In this document: piece by piece, positions 39,236 through 49,440 of the stretch | Numbering within the stretch: position 1 is the first letter of the stretch | How the letters are laid out: each line of letters opens with the position of its first letter | Assembly (NCBI RefSeq): GCF_024679095.1 | Contig: NC_066552.1 | Span: 12,312,527 to 12,376,526 of the forward strand | Source: Eriocheir sinensis | Taxonomy: Eukaryota > Arthropoda > Malacostraca > Decapoda > Varunidae | Direction: 5' to 3' | DNA: 64,000 nucleotides | The notes under the pieces: model-generated | What the model saw: the letters and a program-made list of their open reading frames with translations, nothing else | The model's database searches: none | Told to the model about the DNA's origin: nothing | Made by a program: the position numbers and the translations under genes

Positions 39236-40315
39236 TTTTATATACAGCACGGAGAGCAACTCAAAGGCAACAAAGAGAATGTACAAAAAAAACTCCGCTA
39301 ACTGTTGCTCTCATATAGCAATTAGTAAAGAGTGACCAAAAGAAAGATCAGTTTCGGATGGAGAGGTGTCTTGATACACTCTTCTTGAAAGAGGTGAAGT
39401 CATAGGCAGGAGGAAATACAGACGAAGGAAGACTGTTCCAGAGTTTACCAGTGAAGGGGATGAAAGAATAAAGATGCTGGTTAACTCTTGCATAAGGGGT
39501 TTGGACAAGATAGGGATGAAGCTTGAGTAGAAAGTCGTGTGCAGCGGGGACTCAGGAGTTGGGGAGGCATGCAGTTAGCAAGTTCAGAAGAGCAGTCAGC
39601 ATGAAAATATCGATAGAAGATAGAAAGAGAGGCAACATGGCGGCGGAATTTAAGAGGTAGAGACTGTCCGTAAGAGGAAGAGAGCTGATAAGACGAAGAG
39701 CCTTAGACTCCACTCTGTCCAGAAGAGCTGTGTGAGTGGAGCCCCCCACACGTGAGATGCATACTCCATACGTGAGCGGACAAGGCCCCTGTATATGGAT
39801 AGCAACTTTGCGGGGAAGAACTGGCGGAGACAATACAGAACGCCCAACCTCGAGGAAGATGATTTAGTAAGAGAGATGTGAAGTTTCCAGTTGAGATTTT
39901 GAGCTAAAGATAGACCGAGGATGTTTAGTGTAGAAGAAGGTGACAGCTGAGTGTTGCCGAAAAAAAAGGGATAGGTATTTGGAAGATTATGTAGAGTTGA
40001 TAGGTGGAGAAAATTAGATTTTGAGGCATTGAAGGACACAAGGTTCCTTTTACCCCAGTCGGAAATGATAGCAAGGTCTGAGGATAAGCGTTCAGCAGCC
40101 TCCAGTGTGGAGTCTTGCAATTCCTGTTGAGAAGGTCATCTATCGAAAGAAGTTGAATAATGCAGAGTGGAGTAGTCACCGTATGAGTGGATAGGACAGT
40201 TTGTTATGGAAAGAAGATCACTGATGGATAACAGGAAGAGAATGGGTGATAGGAGTCATAGGACAGAGCCCTGTGGAACACCATTGTTGATAGGTTTATG
40301 GAAAGAACCTCCTAT
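39236..40315 (-). mobile_element. Jockey-like LINE, RT C-terminal half and 3' end
   Basis: Minus strand: NGVPQGSVL near 40285, then STLEAAERLSSDLAIISDWG and KRNLVSFNASKSNFLHLSTL (40100-40000). Next come LSPSSTLNILGLSLAQNLNW (about 39940), LGVLYCLRQFF and IYRGLVRSRMEYASHVWG (to 39740), and NSGTVFLRLYF-like residues in the last frame. The element ends in a non-coding tail with a T-run at 39229. Several frameshifts and stops make it inactive. Confidence 0.78.
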
Positions 40316-40659
40316 TGTCCATCGACACTTGAGCCCTGTGGCTTGGCCCTGGGAAACCCCCATTGATTACACATCTAGCGATGACCTGCGCATGGCGATC
40401 TGTCCCACTGTTAGTCTGTACGTTATCTATTTATGGAATATATATATACATTCATAATACGACTGCATGGTGTTATGAATGGCTTGGGATTAGAGGGAAA
40501 GACAACGAATCAGTAAATCTTTCATATCACTTGGCAACGTGGCTTATGCGACGTTGCCGCCTGACGGACCTTGGCAACATGCGCCAGGCCGCACCATTCA
40601 GCGTTACGCCACCATGGACAACACAAGTATGTCTCAATCTCGCGCATGCACAGCCATGC

Positions 40660-40662
<3 letters not shown>

Positions 40663-40717
<55 letters not shown>
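40663..40717. repeat. (GA)n microsatellite
   Basis: About 55 bases of GA repeat. Confidence 0.95.
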
Positions 40718-40719
<2 letters not shown>

Positions 40720-40855
40720 CTCTCTGAGGAGAGTAATGGAGTGATGTGGCACCAGCGCGGTCTCGTGGGGAATCCCTGAGTCGCGCCCAAGGGGTCAAGT
40801 TAAAACCGATAGACTATAGTAATTAAACCATGCCTCCTCCCTCCTCTCTACTCAC

Positions 40856-40966
40856 CGTCACAGTTGACTTCATCTGTACCGTCATCACAGTCGCTGATGT
40901 TGTCGCACTCAATGTCCTTAGGAAGACATTTGGAGCCGTCGCAGAATAAATGATTTTCTTTGCATT
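40856..40966 (-). CDS. LDLa gene, LDLa module exon C
   Basis: Minus-strand exon between TTTTTTTCAACAG and GTGAGTAGAG, phase 1 to phase 1. It encodes a complete LDLa module: CKENHLFCDGSKCLPKDI, ECDNISDCDDGTDEVNC. There are six cysteines and a calcium site D-D-G-T-D-E. In transcript order it sits between module B and the Thr-rich exon D. Confidence 0.88.
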
Positions 40967-41045
40967 CTGTTGAAAAAAAAACGGATGGATATCATGAGCC
41001 AGGTCTAAAACTGTGAACACACACACACACACACACATCTCAAAC

Positions 41046-41329
41046 AGCTCCGGTAGCTCAGTGTTAAAGCTGCTCTGCCATGTTTCACGGCCTGGGAGGC
41101 GAAGGTTCGAGCATCGGATCATGCCGAGATTTTCCCGACGACAATGAGCGGTTATTGCCCCCCCTTGCGCAAGGGATGTGGGGTGTGTTGTGTGTGAAGG
41201 TCCTGCCAGTACCCAGAGATCGATTAATTCCTGAAAACGACCTGCTTAATAACGGAAAATCTCTAGAATTTTCCTGTTGGTCCTTTCGACAAGGCCGTGA
41301 AACGTTGGATGGTATGTTGTAATTAATAT
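41046..41329 (+). mobile_element. tRNA-derived SINE, family C
   Basis: The head GCTCCGGTAGCTCAGTGTTA (A box) and GCGAAGGTTCGAGCAT (B box) are followed by a body with TTTTCCCGACGACAATGAGC and CAGTACCCAGAGATCGATTA. It ends next to the Gypsy fragment. An (CA) tract at 41010-41036 lies just upstream. Confidence 0.65.
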
Positions 41330-43110
41330 CTGTTTAACTTGAACTTGTTGGCAAATATCACGAAGAACTTGATTTCCGACCTATTATTGCTGAGAAGTAC
41401 ACAAGGAATCGTGTAGGGACAAATCAGGTTAGAGACAAGCGCATGAACGACTGTTGTTGTAGACTTATTACGTAATGGCGCTAAGATCACAAAACAACTG
41501 AAGTGCTCAGCACAGACAAGGGCATATGAGGAGCCTCGATGACTGCAAGGGAGCTGTGACAAATCAATGCCAACAGTGTCAAAAGGTCCGTCTGGTAGCA
41601 GGGCTAAGCAGGCATCATAAAAATGAAGCTGTCTTTGTAGTGCCCTTGGTTTGTGCACAGGACAGACACTACGCAACATGTTTTTCAAAGTCCAGTCGCT
41701 TAGTAGGTCAGTGGTATTTAGAACGTGCCGTAGTCCCATCCGGAGTGACCAGCACAAGGAGTGTCATGGAGAGGCTGCAGGACAGTCTTCACAAGAACAG
41801 TCGGGATGACGACCTATAAGTAACGTCTCACCCGTTAATGGCTACTGTGGGACAAATAATGCCATCCTATAGGGAAAAGGAAGTAAAGGCCACAGGTAAG
41901 TGAGGCAATAAAGAGCCGTCGCCAGACTCAAGGGCGTAGACAACTTTAAACCACAGAGCATCATGGCGTTGGGCAGTCTGAAGCTCGTTCAGCGAGAAAT
42001 TCTGGATCTGAAAAACTGCAGCGACAGGAATATGTCAAGACAAAGCGTCATATGTTGGCTTTACCAGGGAGATACTTTGTTGGATGGTGAGATACCACTT
42101 GTCCAGGCGCGCAGTGAGGTTTTTCTCACTGAAAAGAGTCGAAACTGTAGTGTGATAAGTGTAAACTGTAATAGGATAATTAAAAACAATATTTTTGAAA
42201 TGCTTAAGAGCCCAAAGTCGAGTCACTGAGTACCTTGACTCAGGATCAGTAAGAACGCGACCGGCGCAAGCAATGGTATGTGGACGTCCATCTACAGTAT
42301 GCATAAGAACAGCACCAATTCCAAAAGAAGAAGCGTCTGTGCACATAGTAAAAGGCAAACTGTGGTCAGGAAACGCTAGGACCGGGACATGTGTTGGAGC
42401 AGCGGTTCCCAAACTTTTCAGGCCACGCACCACCTCCCAGGCTGTGGCCGAGTCCACGCACTCCCGCTAAGTTTCGAGCAGTGCTAAGATCCCGTCAATT
42501 TCCTGAAATTTTGTCAGTTTTTTACGAATTTTGTGCTCGCAAAGTATAAGGCTCTGAGCGATGGCTATCAAAACTAAACGAAAATGTACCTGGGGGGTGG
42601 ATGAATGTGCTGTGTCTGGGTAAGTTTCAAACAAAGAACAGACAACTCCGCTGAAGCGTAAAGCATATGTTAGTTTCAAAACAATGGCAGTTAATGATAT
42701 GTCTGAAATTTAAATGAGACAAAATCCTCCATTACATTATCTTTTTCCTTAGTGATCAGCTCACGTACCGTCAGGGGTGCGCGCTCCACACGTTGGGGAT
42801 AGCTGTGTTAGAGCATGCTTGAGAATACCAAATCCTTGCTGTTGAGCGTCTTTCCACACGAAGGAGTACTTTTCTCAAGAAGACGTATTAGAGGTGATGC
42901 GATAGACGGAAACTCTTTGGCAAATGCTCTACAATAACCGGAAAGTTTTAGGAAAGAGCGAACAAGATCAGTAAATATGGGTATATGAAAGTCTTTGACA
43001 GCAGTGATTTTAAAATCAACAGTTTCAATAGTCTTTATTGACAAGGTGACCACAAAACTGAATACAAGAATTAAGGAAGTTGCACTTAGACAGCTTGCCA
43101 GCTTCAGAGT
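41330..43110 (-). mobile_element. Ty3/Gypsy pol fragment (RT end, RNase H, integrase)
   Basis: Minus strand, high to low. KDFHIPIFTDLVRSFLKLSG and YCRAFAKEFPSIASPLIRLL (42990-42860) form the RT connection. Then, across an insertion, come VPVLAFPDHSLPFTMCTDAS, FGIGAVLMHTVDGRPHTIA and LTARLDKWYLTIQQ (RNase H, 42390-42090). Last is an integrase core with PDGPFDTVGIDLSQLP, SSYALVCAEHFSCFVILAPL and LICPYTIPCVLLSNNRSE (41600-41370). Frameshifts and substitutions (for example SNN for the expected SDN) show decay. No LTRs or gag were found. Confidence 0.82.
42400..42805. mobile_element. hAT-like MITE inserted in the Gypsy fragment
   Basis: The termini CAGCGGTTCCCAAAC and, inverted, CAGCTATCCCCAAC begin with the hAT-type CAGNG/CAGC end. 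They are flanked by an 8-base target duplication, TGTTGGAG (42392-42399) and TGTTAGAG (42806-42813), with one mismatch. Removing the insert and one duplication restores a continuous Gypsy frame across HALT-HVPVLAF. No transposase is present. Confidence 0.82.
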
Positions 43111-43129
43111 CTATTAAAAGCAACTCCGT

Positions 43130-43224
43130 TAACCTTTTTTTTTTTTTTTTTTTTGCCTGTAGCGCCGGTAGGCTTTCTTAGGAGCCTTATGGGCGGCCCG
43201 AGCCCGTTAGTGGCGCAGTCTAAT
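43130..43224 (-). mobile_element. tRNA-derived SINE, family A, 3' fragment
   Basis: The T-run at 43136-43154 is the tail, followed by GCCTGTAGCGCCGGTAGGCT and GCCCGTTAGTGGCGCAG. Only the 3' end of the SINE is present, joined to a piece (43225-43370) shared with 27332-27500. Confidence 0.75.
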
Positions 43225-43430
43225 AAGTGCACCAACATCATCATAGCCGATCCAGGATTCAGTACGTTTCCTAGCATTTTGTAAAGAATCCCTATAACTA
43301 AAAAATAACAAAAATTATGAGTATTCTTTTTCTTGAACATAACATTGAATAAACAACAGATATCAAACCTTCGATATAACGGACCCGCTTGTAAAGGATT
43401 TCGGATATAACGGACAAGGTCAGGGGTCAG
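43225..43430. repeat. Two dispersed repeat fragments
   Basis: 43225-43370 matches 27332-27500 in the same orientation (CATCATAGCCGATCCAGGA, ATTATGAGTATTCTTTTTC). 43369-43430 has CGATATAACGGA twice, resembling the terminus of the pogo/Tigger-like element at 3679. Confidence 0.6.
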
Positions 43431-43584
43431 AAATCCACGGGGAACAACCGATAATAGTTGTTGAACCAACCACGCTCGGTATGTACAACAGCGTCTGCTA
43501 GCCACCTCGCCCTATTCCTTTTATCTGCTGTCCCACCCTTCAGTTACTGTAGTCTTTTTTCATCCCACCTGATGAAATATTTTC

Positions 43585-43820
43585 CTCCTTGTGGTTCCCA
43601 TTTACACCACACGTATTTACACCACAAGAAAGTCTTGTACATCAATGTGAGGGAAACTACCAACTTAGCAGGCGAACGACCGGGGCACTCCTGCCGCCCG
43701 CCCGCATCTTGCCGAACGACCTGCTACACTCCTGCTGCTCGTTTGCCTTGATTCGAACCCGCGTCCCTCATGGAGCTCCTGAACGCGGGGCCGTCACGCT
43801 AACCATTCAGCCACCACCTC
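43585..43820 (-). mobile_element. tRNA-derived SINE, family E
   Basis: The minus-strand head is GGGGAGGTGGTGGCTGAATG followed by GTTAGCGTGACGG (A box) and GACGCGGGTTCGAATCAAGG (B box). The tail side contains duplicated GCAGGAGTG.AGC/CCC(C)GGTCGTTCG units and a TTTACACCAC direct duplication at 43600-43625. Confidence 0.7.
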
Positions 43821-43830
43821 CCCAACTATA

Positions 43831-44741
<911 letters not shown>

Positions 44742-44863
44742 CTTTTCTTCCCCCAAAGCATCTCCCTAAATCATCTCTTTAGAGTTTAGCCCAACACTTA
44801 TAAGATTTGCAGGAGGGAAAATGTTTGACTTATTAAATTTACATTTACGTACATTTAACTTAC

Positions 44864-45022
44864 CGCATGTATCCTCATCCGTCCCGTCTTCGCAGTCGGT
44901 CACTGCGTCACACACCAGTACCTCACAAATCTCATCACCGTTGTTACACTGGAAAATATTGTCGCTTGGACAGTTTTGCACCTTCAGGCTTGCATTTTCA
45001 TGTATACCCTCCTTTTTGTTAC
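44864..45022 (-). CDS. LDLa gene, LDLa module exon B
   Basis: Minus-strand exon between CAATCTTCATTGTTCTAG and GTAAGT, phase 1 to phase 1. It starts with a short spacer (NKKEGIHENASLKVQ, with a possible N-glycosylation site NAS), then a complete LDLa module: CPSDNIFQCNNGDEICEVLV, CDAVTDCEDGTDEDTC. The six cysteines and the E-D-G-T-D-E calcium site are intact. It is the first module in transcript order. Confidence 0.87.
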
Positions 45023-45104
45023 CTAGAACAATGAAGATTGGCAAAGTTAAGGGTTACTCTACTGCTCTGAAATTGGCAGAATGAGATCACGAATTATTAG
45101 CTTT

Positions 45105-45268
<164 letters not shown>

Positions 45269-45589
45269 AGGCCTAACCAATCCAGTTTTTGCTTTGTCTT
45301 TTTTTTTTTTTTTTTTTACTTTTCCCAAGACCCCTGTCCACACCAGTGTTACGACTCTGGTGACGTAACAAAGCATATTGCTGCTTCGCATCTCGCAAGG
45401 AGAGAAACTGTTCGCCTTGTTCTGTCTCAGTTCCGCGTGTCTCCCTACAGAGTACGGTATGTTTCTATTGTTTTAAAAGTGTGTAAAGACCTTAAAATGC
45501 TTTTAAAAGTACCGTAAAAGTTATAAAAACATGCCTAGGGTGTATTCAAATAGAGTATTTCTATTTCGCGGATTATCAGTTATCGCGGG

Positions 45590-46064
45590 CTGGTCTGGAA
45601 TGTAACCCCCGCGATGGAGGGGGTATTACTGCAGTCAAAGAATTTGACATAGTTGGTAGATTCAGGTGAGCGGTAAACAGCATAGATTATTTTGTAATAT
45701 AATGAAAATAAAGTCTTAGTCAGATGGTGAAAAATTCTGAAGCGCCAAGGTCGTGGGCACGAGAGCAAGTGATGTCATTGTTTACATAGATGCAACATCC
45801 ACCTTTGGATTAAAATTTTGGCTAGAGATAGTAGGAGGGAACAGAGTAGTGATTACTGTCAGTAGCCCCCGAGACCTGTGTTTCGGTGAGGAAAAGAAGG
45901 TGAGGTTTAGAGGAGAGATGTTGTTCCACAGAAGGGAAATTAGAACGAAGACCGCGAATGTTGCAGACGTTAATAAGGTAAAAGTTTGGAGGGCTATCAA
46001 AACACCTCTCAGGACAGGAACTGAAAGGCTGTAGATTGACTGGCCTCTTGAACTTCACTTGCAT
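45590..46064 (-). mobile_element. Jockey-like LINE, N-terminal endonuclease fragment
   Basis: Minus strand: INVCNIRGLRSNFPSVEQHL, SKPHLLFLTETQVSGATDSN, then after frameshifts FRIFHHLTKT-type residues and IYAVYRSPESTNYVKFFD. It is homologous to 32280-33000 and includes the N-terminal start of the endonuclease. It lies between exons A and B of the LDLa gene. Confidence 0.72.
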
Positions 46065-46120
46065 GTCCTCGATTATAGTGAAGCAATCAGTTGGTAAAAC
46101 AATGTACTATTACGACTCAC

Positions 46121-46327
46121 CATTTCTAGGTCCAGACTCTTCCTCCAGAGATGTGGTAGTTCCATTATTCACTTTAATGTCATCATGAAATATTCGCTGC
46201 CATTCAGAACGTCTTCCGTATCGCGTCCATTGCTGTGCTGACCCCTGAATAAATGTGCTGGAGGAAGAGTCCCCCGACTCCCATCTTTCCTTTGGGTCAG
46301 TAGCATCTTCTGATTTAACGTTTTTCT
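46121..46327 (-). CDS. LDLa gene, spacer exon A
   Basis: Minus-strand exon between TTCCTCTTTAGACAG and GTGAGTCGTAA, phase 1 to phase 1, fully open over 207 bases. It encodes a hydrophilic charged segment without cysteines: ERWESGDSSSSTFIQGS, RYGRRSEWQRIFHDDIKV and NNGTTTSLEEESGPRN. The NGT is a possible N-glycosylation site. Matching phase, good splice sites and position just upstream of module B support it as part of the same gene. No homologue is recognised. Confidence 0.65.
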
Positions 46328-46439
46328 CTGTCTAAAGAGGAAGAAAATATATACATATATAGATTTCTTGCAGAAAAGCAGGAATCTTAAGGGTAAAAAA
46401 AAATCAAAACCTATTAAACCTACCTATCCTGTGAATAGA

Positions 46440-46790
46440 GCATAGTTGGGGCACCCGAATGAGTTTGAGAGAAGTCTTGATACTCCCTTCTTGAGAGTGT
46501 ATGTCAAGGCATGAAGAAATACAGACTATGGAAGGTTGTTCCAGAGTTTGGCAGTGAAAGTGATGAAAGAATTATGTTGATTACCTCTTGCATAAGAAAT
46601 TTGGATAAAATAGGGGTAAGCTAGAGTAGAAATGTGTGTGTGTAGGGCATCGCAGATGGGGTACATGTATGCAGCTATAAAAGTTTAGTCGAGAAGTTAC
46701 CATGAAAATATTGATAGAAGATTGAATAGAGACAATATTGGCCTCCTCTTCTCCCTGCTGCACGTGACTTTTTCCACTCTTGCTCATCCC
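46440..46790 (-). mobile_element. Jockey-like LINE 3' end of ORF2
   Basis: Minus-strand residues resembling FYRYFHGNFSTK near 46690, then GNQHNSFITFTAKLWNNL (46590-46540) and a KKGVSRLLS-like end (46480). The same C-terminal wording is seen at 39330-39500 and 36100-36400. Confidence 0.6.
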
Positions 46791-47689
46791 TATTCTGTCC
46801 AGATCTCTTATTAGTCCAGCAGCAGACACCACCAAAATTTAGATTCGTTCAACATTCCCTACAGAAAAGGTTTGACTATACAGAGTGATAAAATAGGCCC
46901 TTTAGAACACCCCTGGGTAGTTAGTGGATCCTGATTGTGGTATCATTTAAAACTATGGACCATTTTTTACTTAAGAGGAAAAAATAAATACCGCTAGTCA
47001 CTTCACATTTTTTACAAGTAGCCTACAGCAGTTATTTTCAACAAATTAAGAATGTTTCATATATCAAAATGTCCATAATGAGATGCTCTTTGAGTACATA
47101 TGTATGAAATTAGTTTAATACTTCACAAGTAATTAGGATATTACATTAAATGTATATAAAGTTCTTGCAAAAAAATGCTTTTATCCTTGTTATTTGTTAT
47201 TAGGATTGTATGATAATTTTTCTTTATTTGTATAAAAAAAACATGGTCTGTATTTCAATGCTCTAAAATCTTCCCCTACTATCCTGCTATACACTGTAAA
47301 AAATTTTGCTTGATACATATATTATTATTACCACAGGAGGGAAATGAGTAAAAAGTTCCAATGGTCACGCTACACTGAACAGTTTTGGGGCTGCTCCTGC
47401 GCGGGTCTGAGTACTTACTTAATAGCATTAGTACTCATTGAATATTGATAGCAAAATGAATGTAGACATGAATGTTGTGTTTTTTTAATATATTTTACAA
47501 TAAAAATATAAATAAATTTAACACAGTAAGCTTTCTTCTTTTTGTGTAGCCATTTGTAAAATGTCTCCATACATGTTGCTGATCATATAGCGACATTTGT
47601 ATATGGATCCTGTCTATAAATATTTTGTTCCTGTTTTGTTGTTAAATCTATGGTTGTCTCTTATATGAGTAATCTATATTTTTGTATTT
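46791..47689. other. Intergenic, no gene seen
   Basis: AT-rich unassigned sequence. Confidence 0.45.
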
Positions 47690-47775
47690 CAGAGTGTGAG
47701 AAAACAATGGCGAGCGAAGAAAATCAGGAACTGTTGGACCTTTTGCCTGCTACAAAGAGAAGACGGCATACAAAT

Positions 47776-48027
47776 ATCATATTATATAGATATTTGTCAT
47801 ATATAGATATTATATTATATAGATATTTGTCATATATAGATATCATATTATATAGATATTTGTCATATATAGATATCATATTATATAGATATTTGTCATA
47901 TATAGATATCATATTATATAAATATTTGTCATATATAGACATCATATTATATAGATATTTGTCATATATAGATATCATATTATATAGATATTTGTCATAT
48001 ATAGATATCATATTATATAAATATTTG
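47776..48027. repeat. In-frame 33-bp minisatellite
   Basis: Seven full units and a partial eighth of 33 bases (ATCATATTATATAGATATTT...), period exact. Because 33 = 11 codons the plus frame stays open with the repeat IILYRYLSYID. The minus strand is open as well. Confidence 0.92.
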
Positions 48028-48334
48028 TCAATTGGATTCCAGAGAAAATTTTCGAAGACTCACAGTATTATCTATTCTGAAACTTATTGAAGCACTTGAA
48101 CATAAATAGGATGATGTTTATGAACGTTTGAAGGGAGATCTTGGCACACTTTCCACTGCTGACATTCAGTGGCACTCAAAATGCTATGAAACATCTAGTA
48201 GCAAAGAAAACTTCAGACATGTGTACAGAAAGGAAATGAAATTCTTGGAAACCTTTGTCAAAAGCAGTCAGTTCGATGAAAAAAATCAGAGGCATCCACT
48301 TCTATGGTATCACGATCCCAATCATCACCCGCTG

Positions 48335-48460
48335 ACTGGTCCGTACGTCCTTCATCTGTATTTCCTCCTGCCTACGACTTGAACTCTTTCAAGAAGAGGA
48401 TATCAGGACACCTCTCCAACCGAAAATGACCTCTCATTACTGTTTCCTTTTTTTTTTTAA
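48335..48460 (+). mobile_element. Jockey-like 3' tail fragment
   Basis: TTTCCTCCTGCCTACGACTT, ATATCAGGACACCTCTCC and a T-run at 48448-48458 match the 3' end at 36340-36500. It lies inside the broken gene copy. Confidence 0.7.
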
Positions 48461-48539
48461 AACACACAGGAAGGTGAAGGATTTGATAATGACCAGAACA
48501 TTCCAGGCATGTCAATCACTAGTGAATGCAGCAATATCG

Positions 48540-48805
48540 ATGTTTTTTATTTATTTATTTATTTTAACTCTCGTCATGGCGCAGGCATTTTTTATAGTGG
48601 CGCCAGTTATGCTTGGCTCATGCTGCCCCCCGGAACTCATTCTTGATTCACTGGACGGTTTCTCCTAGAGTCCGGGTTGATGGATGGTCTTCAGGACAGC
48701 ATGTAGGTAATCTTAGGCCACTCGGCGGTGACTGAAAAATCCCAAGTGGTAGCGTGTGGATTCCAATCGACGTTGTCCATGGCGTGATGAATACTGGTCC
48801 AGCTG
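48540..48805 (-). mobile_element. tRNA-derived SINE, family A
   Basis: The tail TTTATTTATTTATTT (48545-48565), then ATGGCGCAGGCATTTTTTAT and GGCTCATGCTGCCCCCCGGA, to a decayed head (GATTCCAATCGACGTTGTCC, the B-box region). It is inserted in the broken gene copy. Confidence 0.78.
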
Positions 48806-49440
48806 TCAACAATGACTTAATTGCAGCTGAGGCCAGGTATCATCATGCTTGCCATGCCTCTTATGTGAGCAAGACAAACTTGATGGCCTCTGGGTGCAAT
48901 GAAGAAAAAGAAGAGTCTGCATTTGATAGAGGTGTCAGAGACCTAGTACAGGAGATCTCTGGTGACCTGATAGGTGGAAAGACATGTGATATGTCAAAGT
49001 TGCTGGACAAATACATAGCTCATCTTTTATGCAGAAAAGGGCTGAAGATGGTTGACAGTTACTCTTCCCAGCGACTCAAACAGCGCTTGAAGAATTATTT
49101 TGGAGAAAGTGTTGTTTTCACAAGCTTTATGACAAAAAGAAAGCAGAGTTGATTTATTCAAGCTCAGTATCCCTCCAAGATGTCATTAACTGTGCATTCA
49201 AAGTGAATCTCCAATCAGCGAGTGGATCAAGCAAGGAACATGCCCCAACCACGAAAGACACTGACAAACTGAGGCAGCTATACAACTGTGCCAAAATAAT
49301 CAAAACTGAAATCAGTTGTGAGGGCATTTCAGTTCGCCCACCTGACATATCAGATCTTTCCCTGACTCCACCTAAGTTCCTAGCCAGTATTTAGAAGCTT
49401 CCTGGGATAATATTCACGAACCTCTGGCAAAGTTAATACT

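Larger units (their letters stand above)
47690..49440 (+). pseudogene. Broken copy of an uncharacterised repeated protein family
   Basis: Separated plus-strand blocks read like one protein. MASEENQELLDLLPATKRRR lies at 47707. LKGDLGTLSTADIQWHSKCY and SKENFRHVYRKEMKFLETFV follow (48130-48265). Then NDLIAAEARYHHACHASYVS and YSSQRLKQRLKNYFGESVVF (48814-49120), and KAELIYSSSVSLQDVINCAF and KLRQLYNCAKIIKTEI (49143-49320). The Cys/His spacing (H-x-K-C, YHHACH) recalls a large, often transposon-associated family of invertebrate proteins; this is from memory and not named. The copy is interrupted by a 33-bp minisatellite, a Jockey-like tail and a SINE, and it carries frameshifts, so it is a relic. 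Confidence 0.6.

Noticed and set aside
43104..43505. 133-codon open frame on the minus strand
   Set aside because: It spans a SINE tail, a dispersed repeat and a TIR fragment. Composite of repeats, not a gene.
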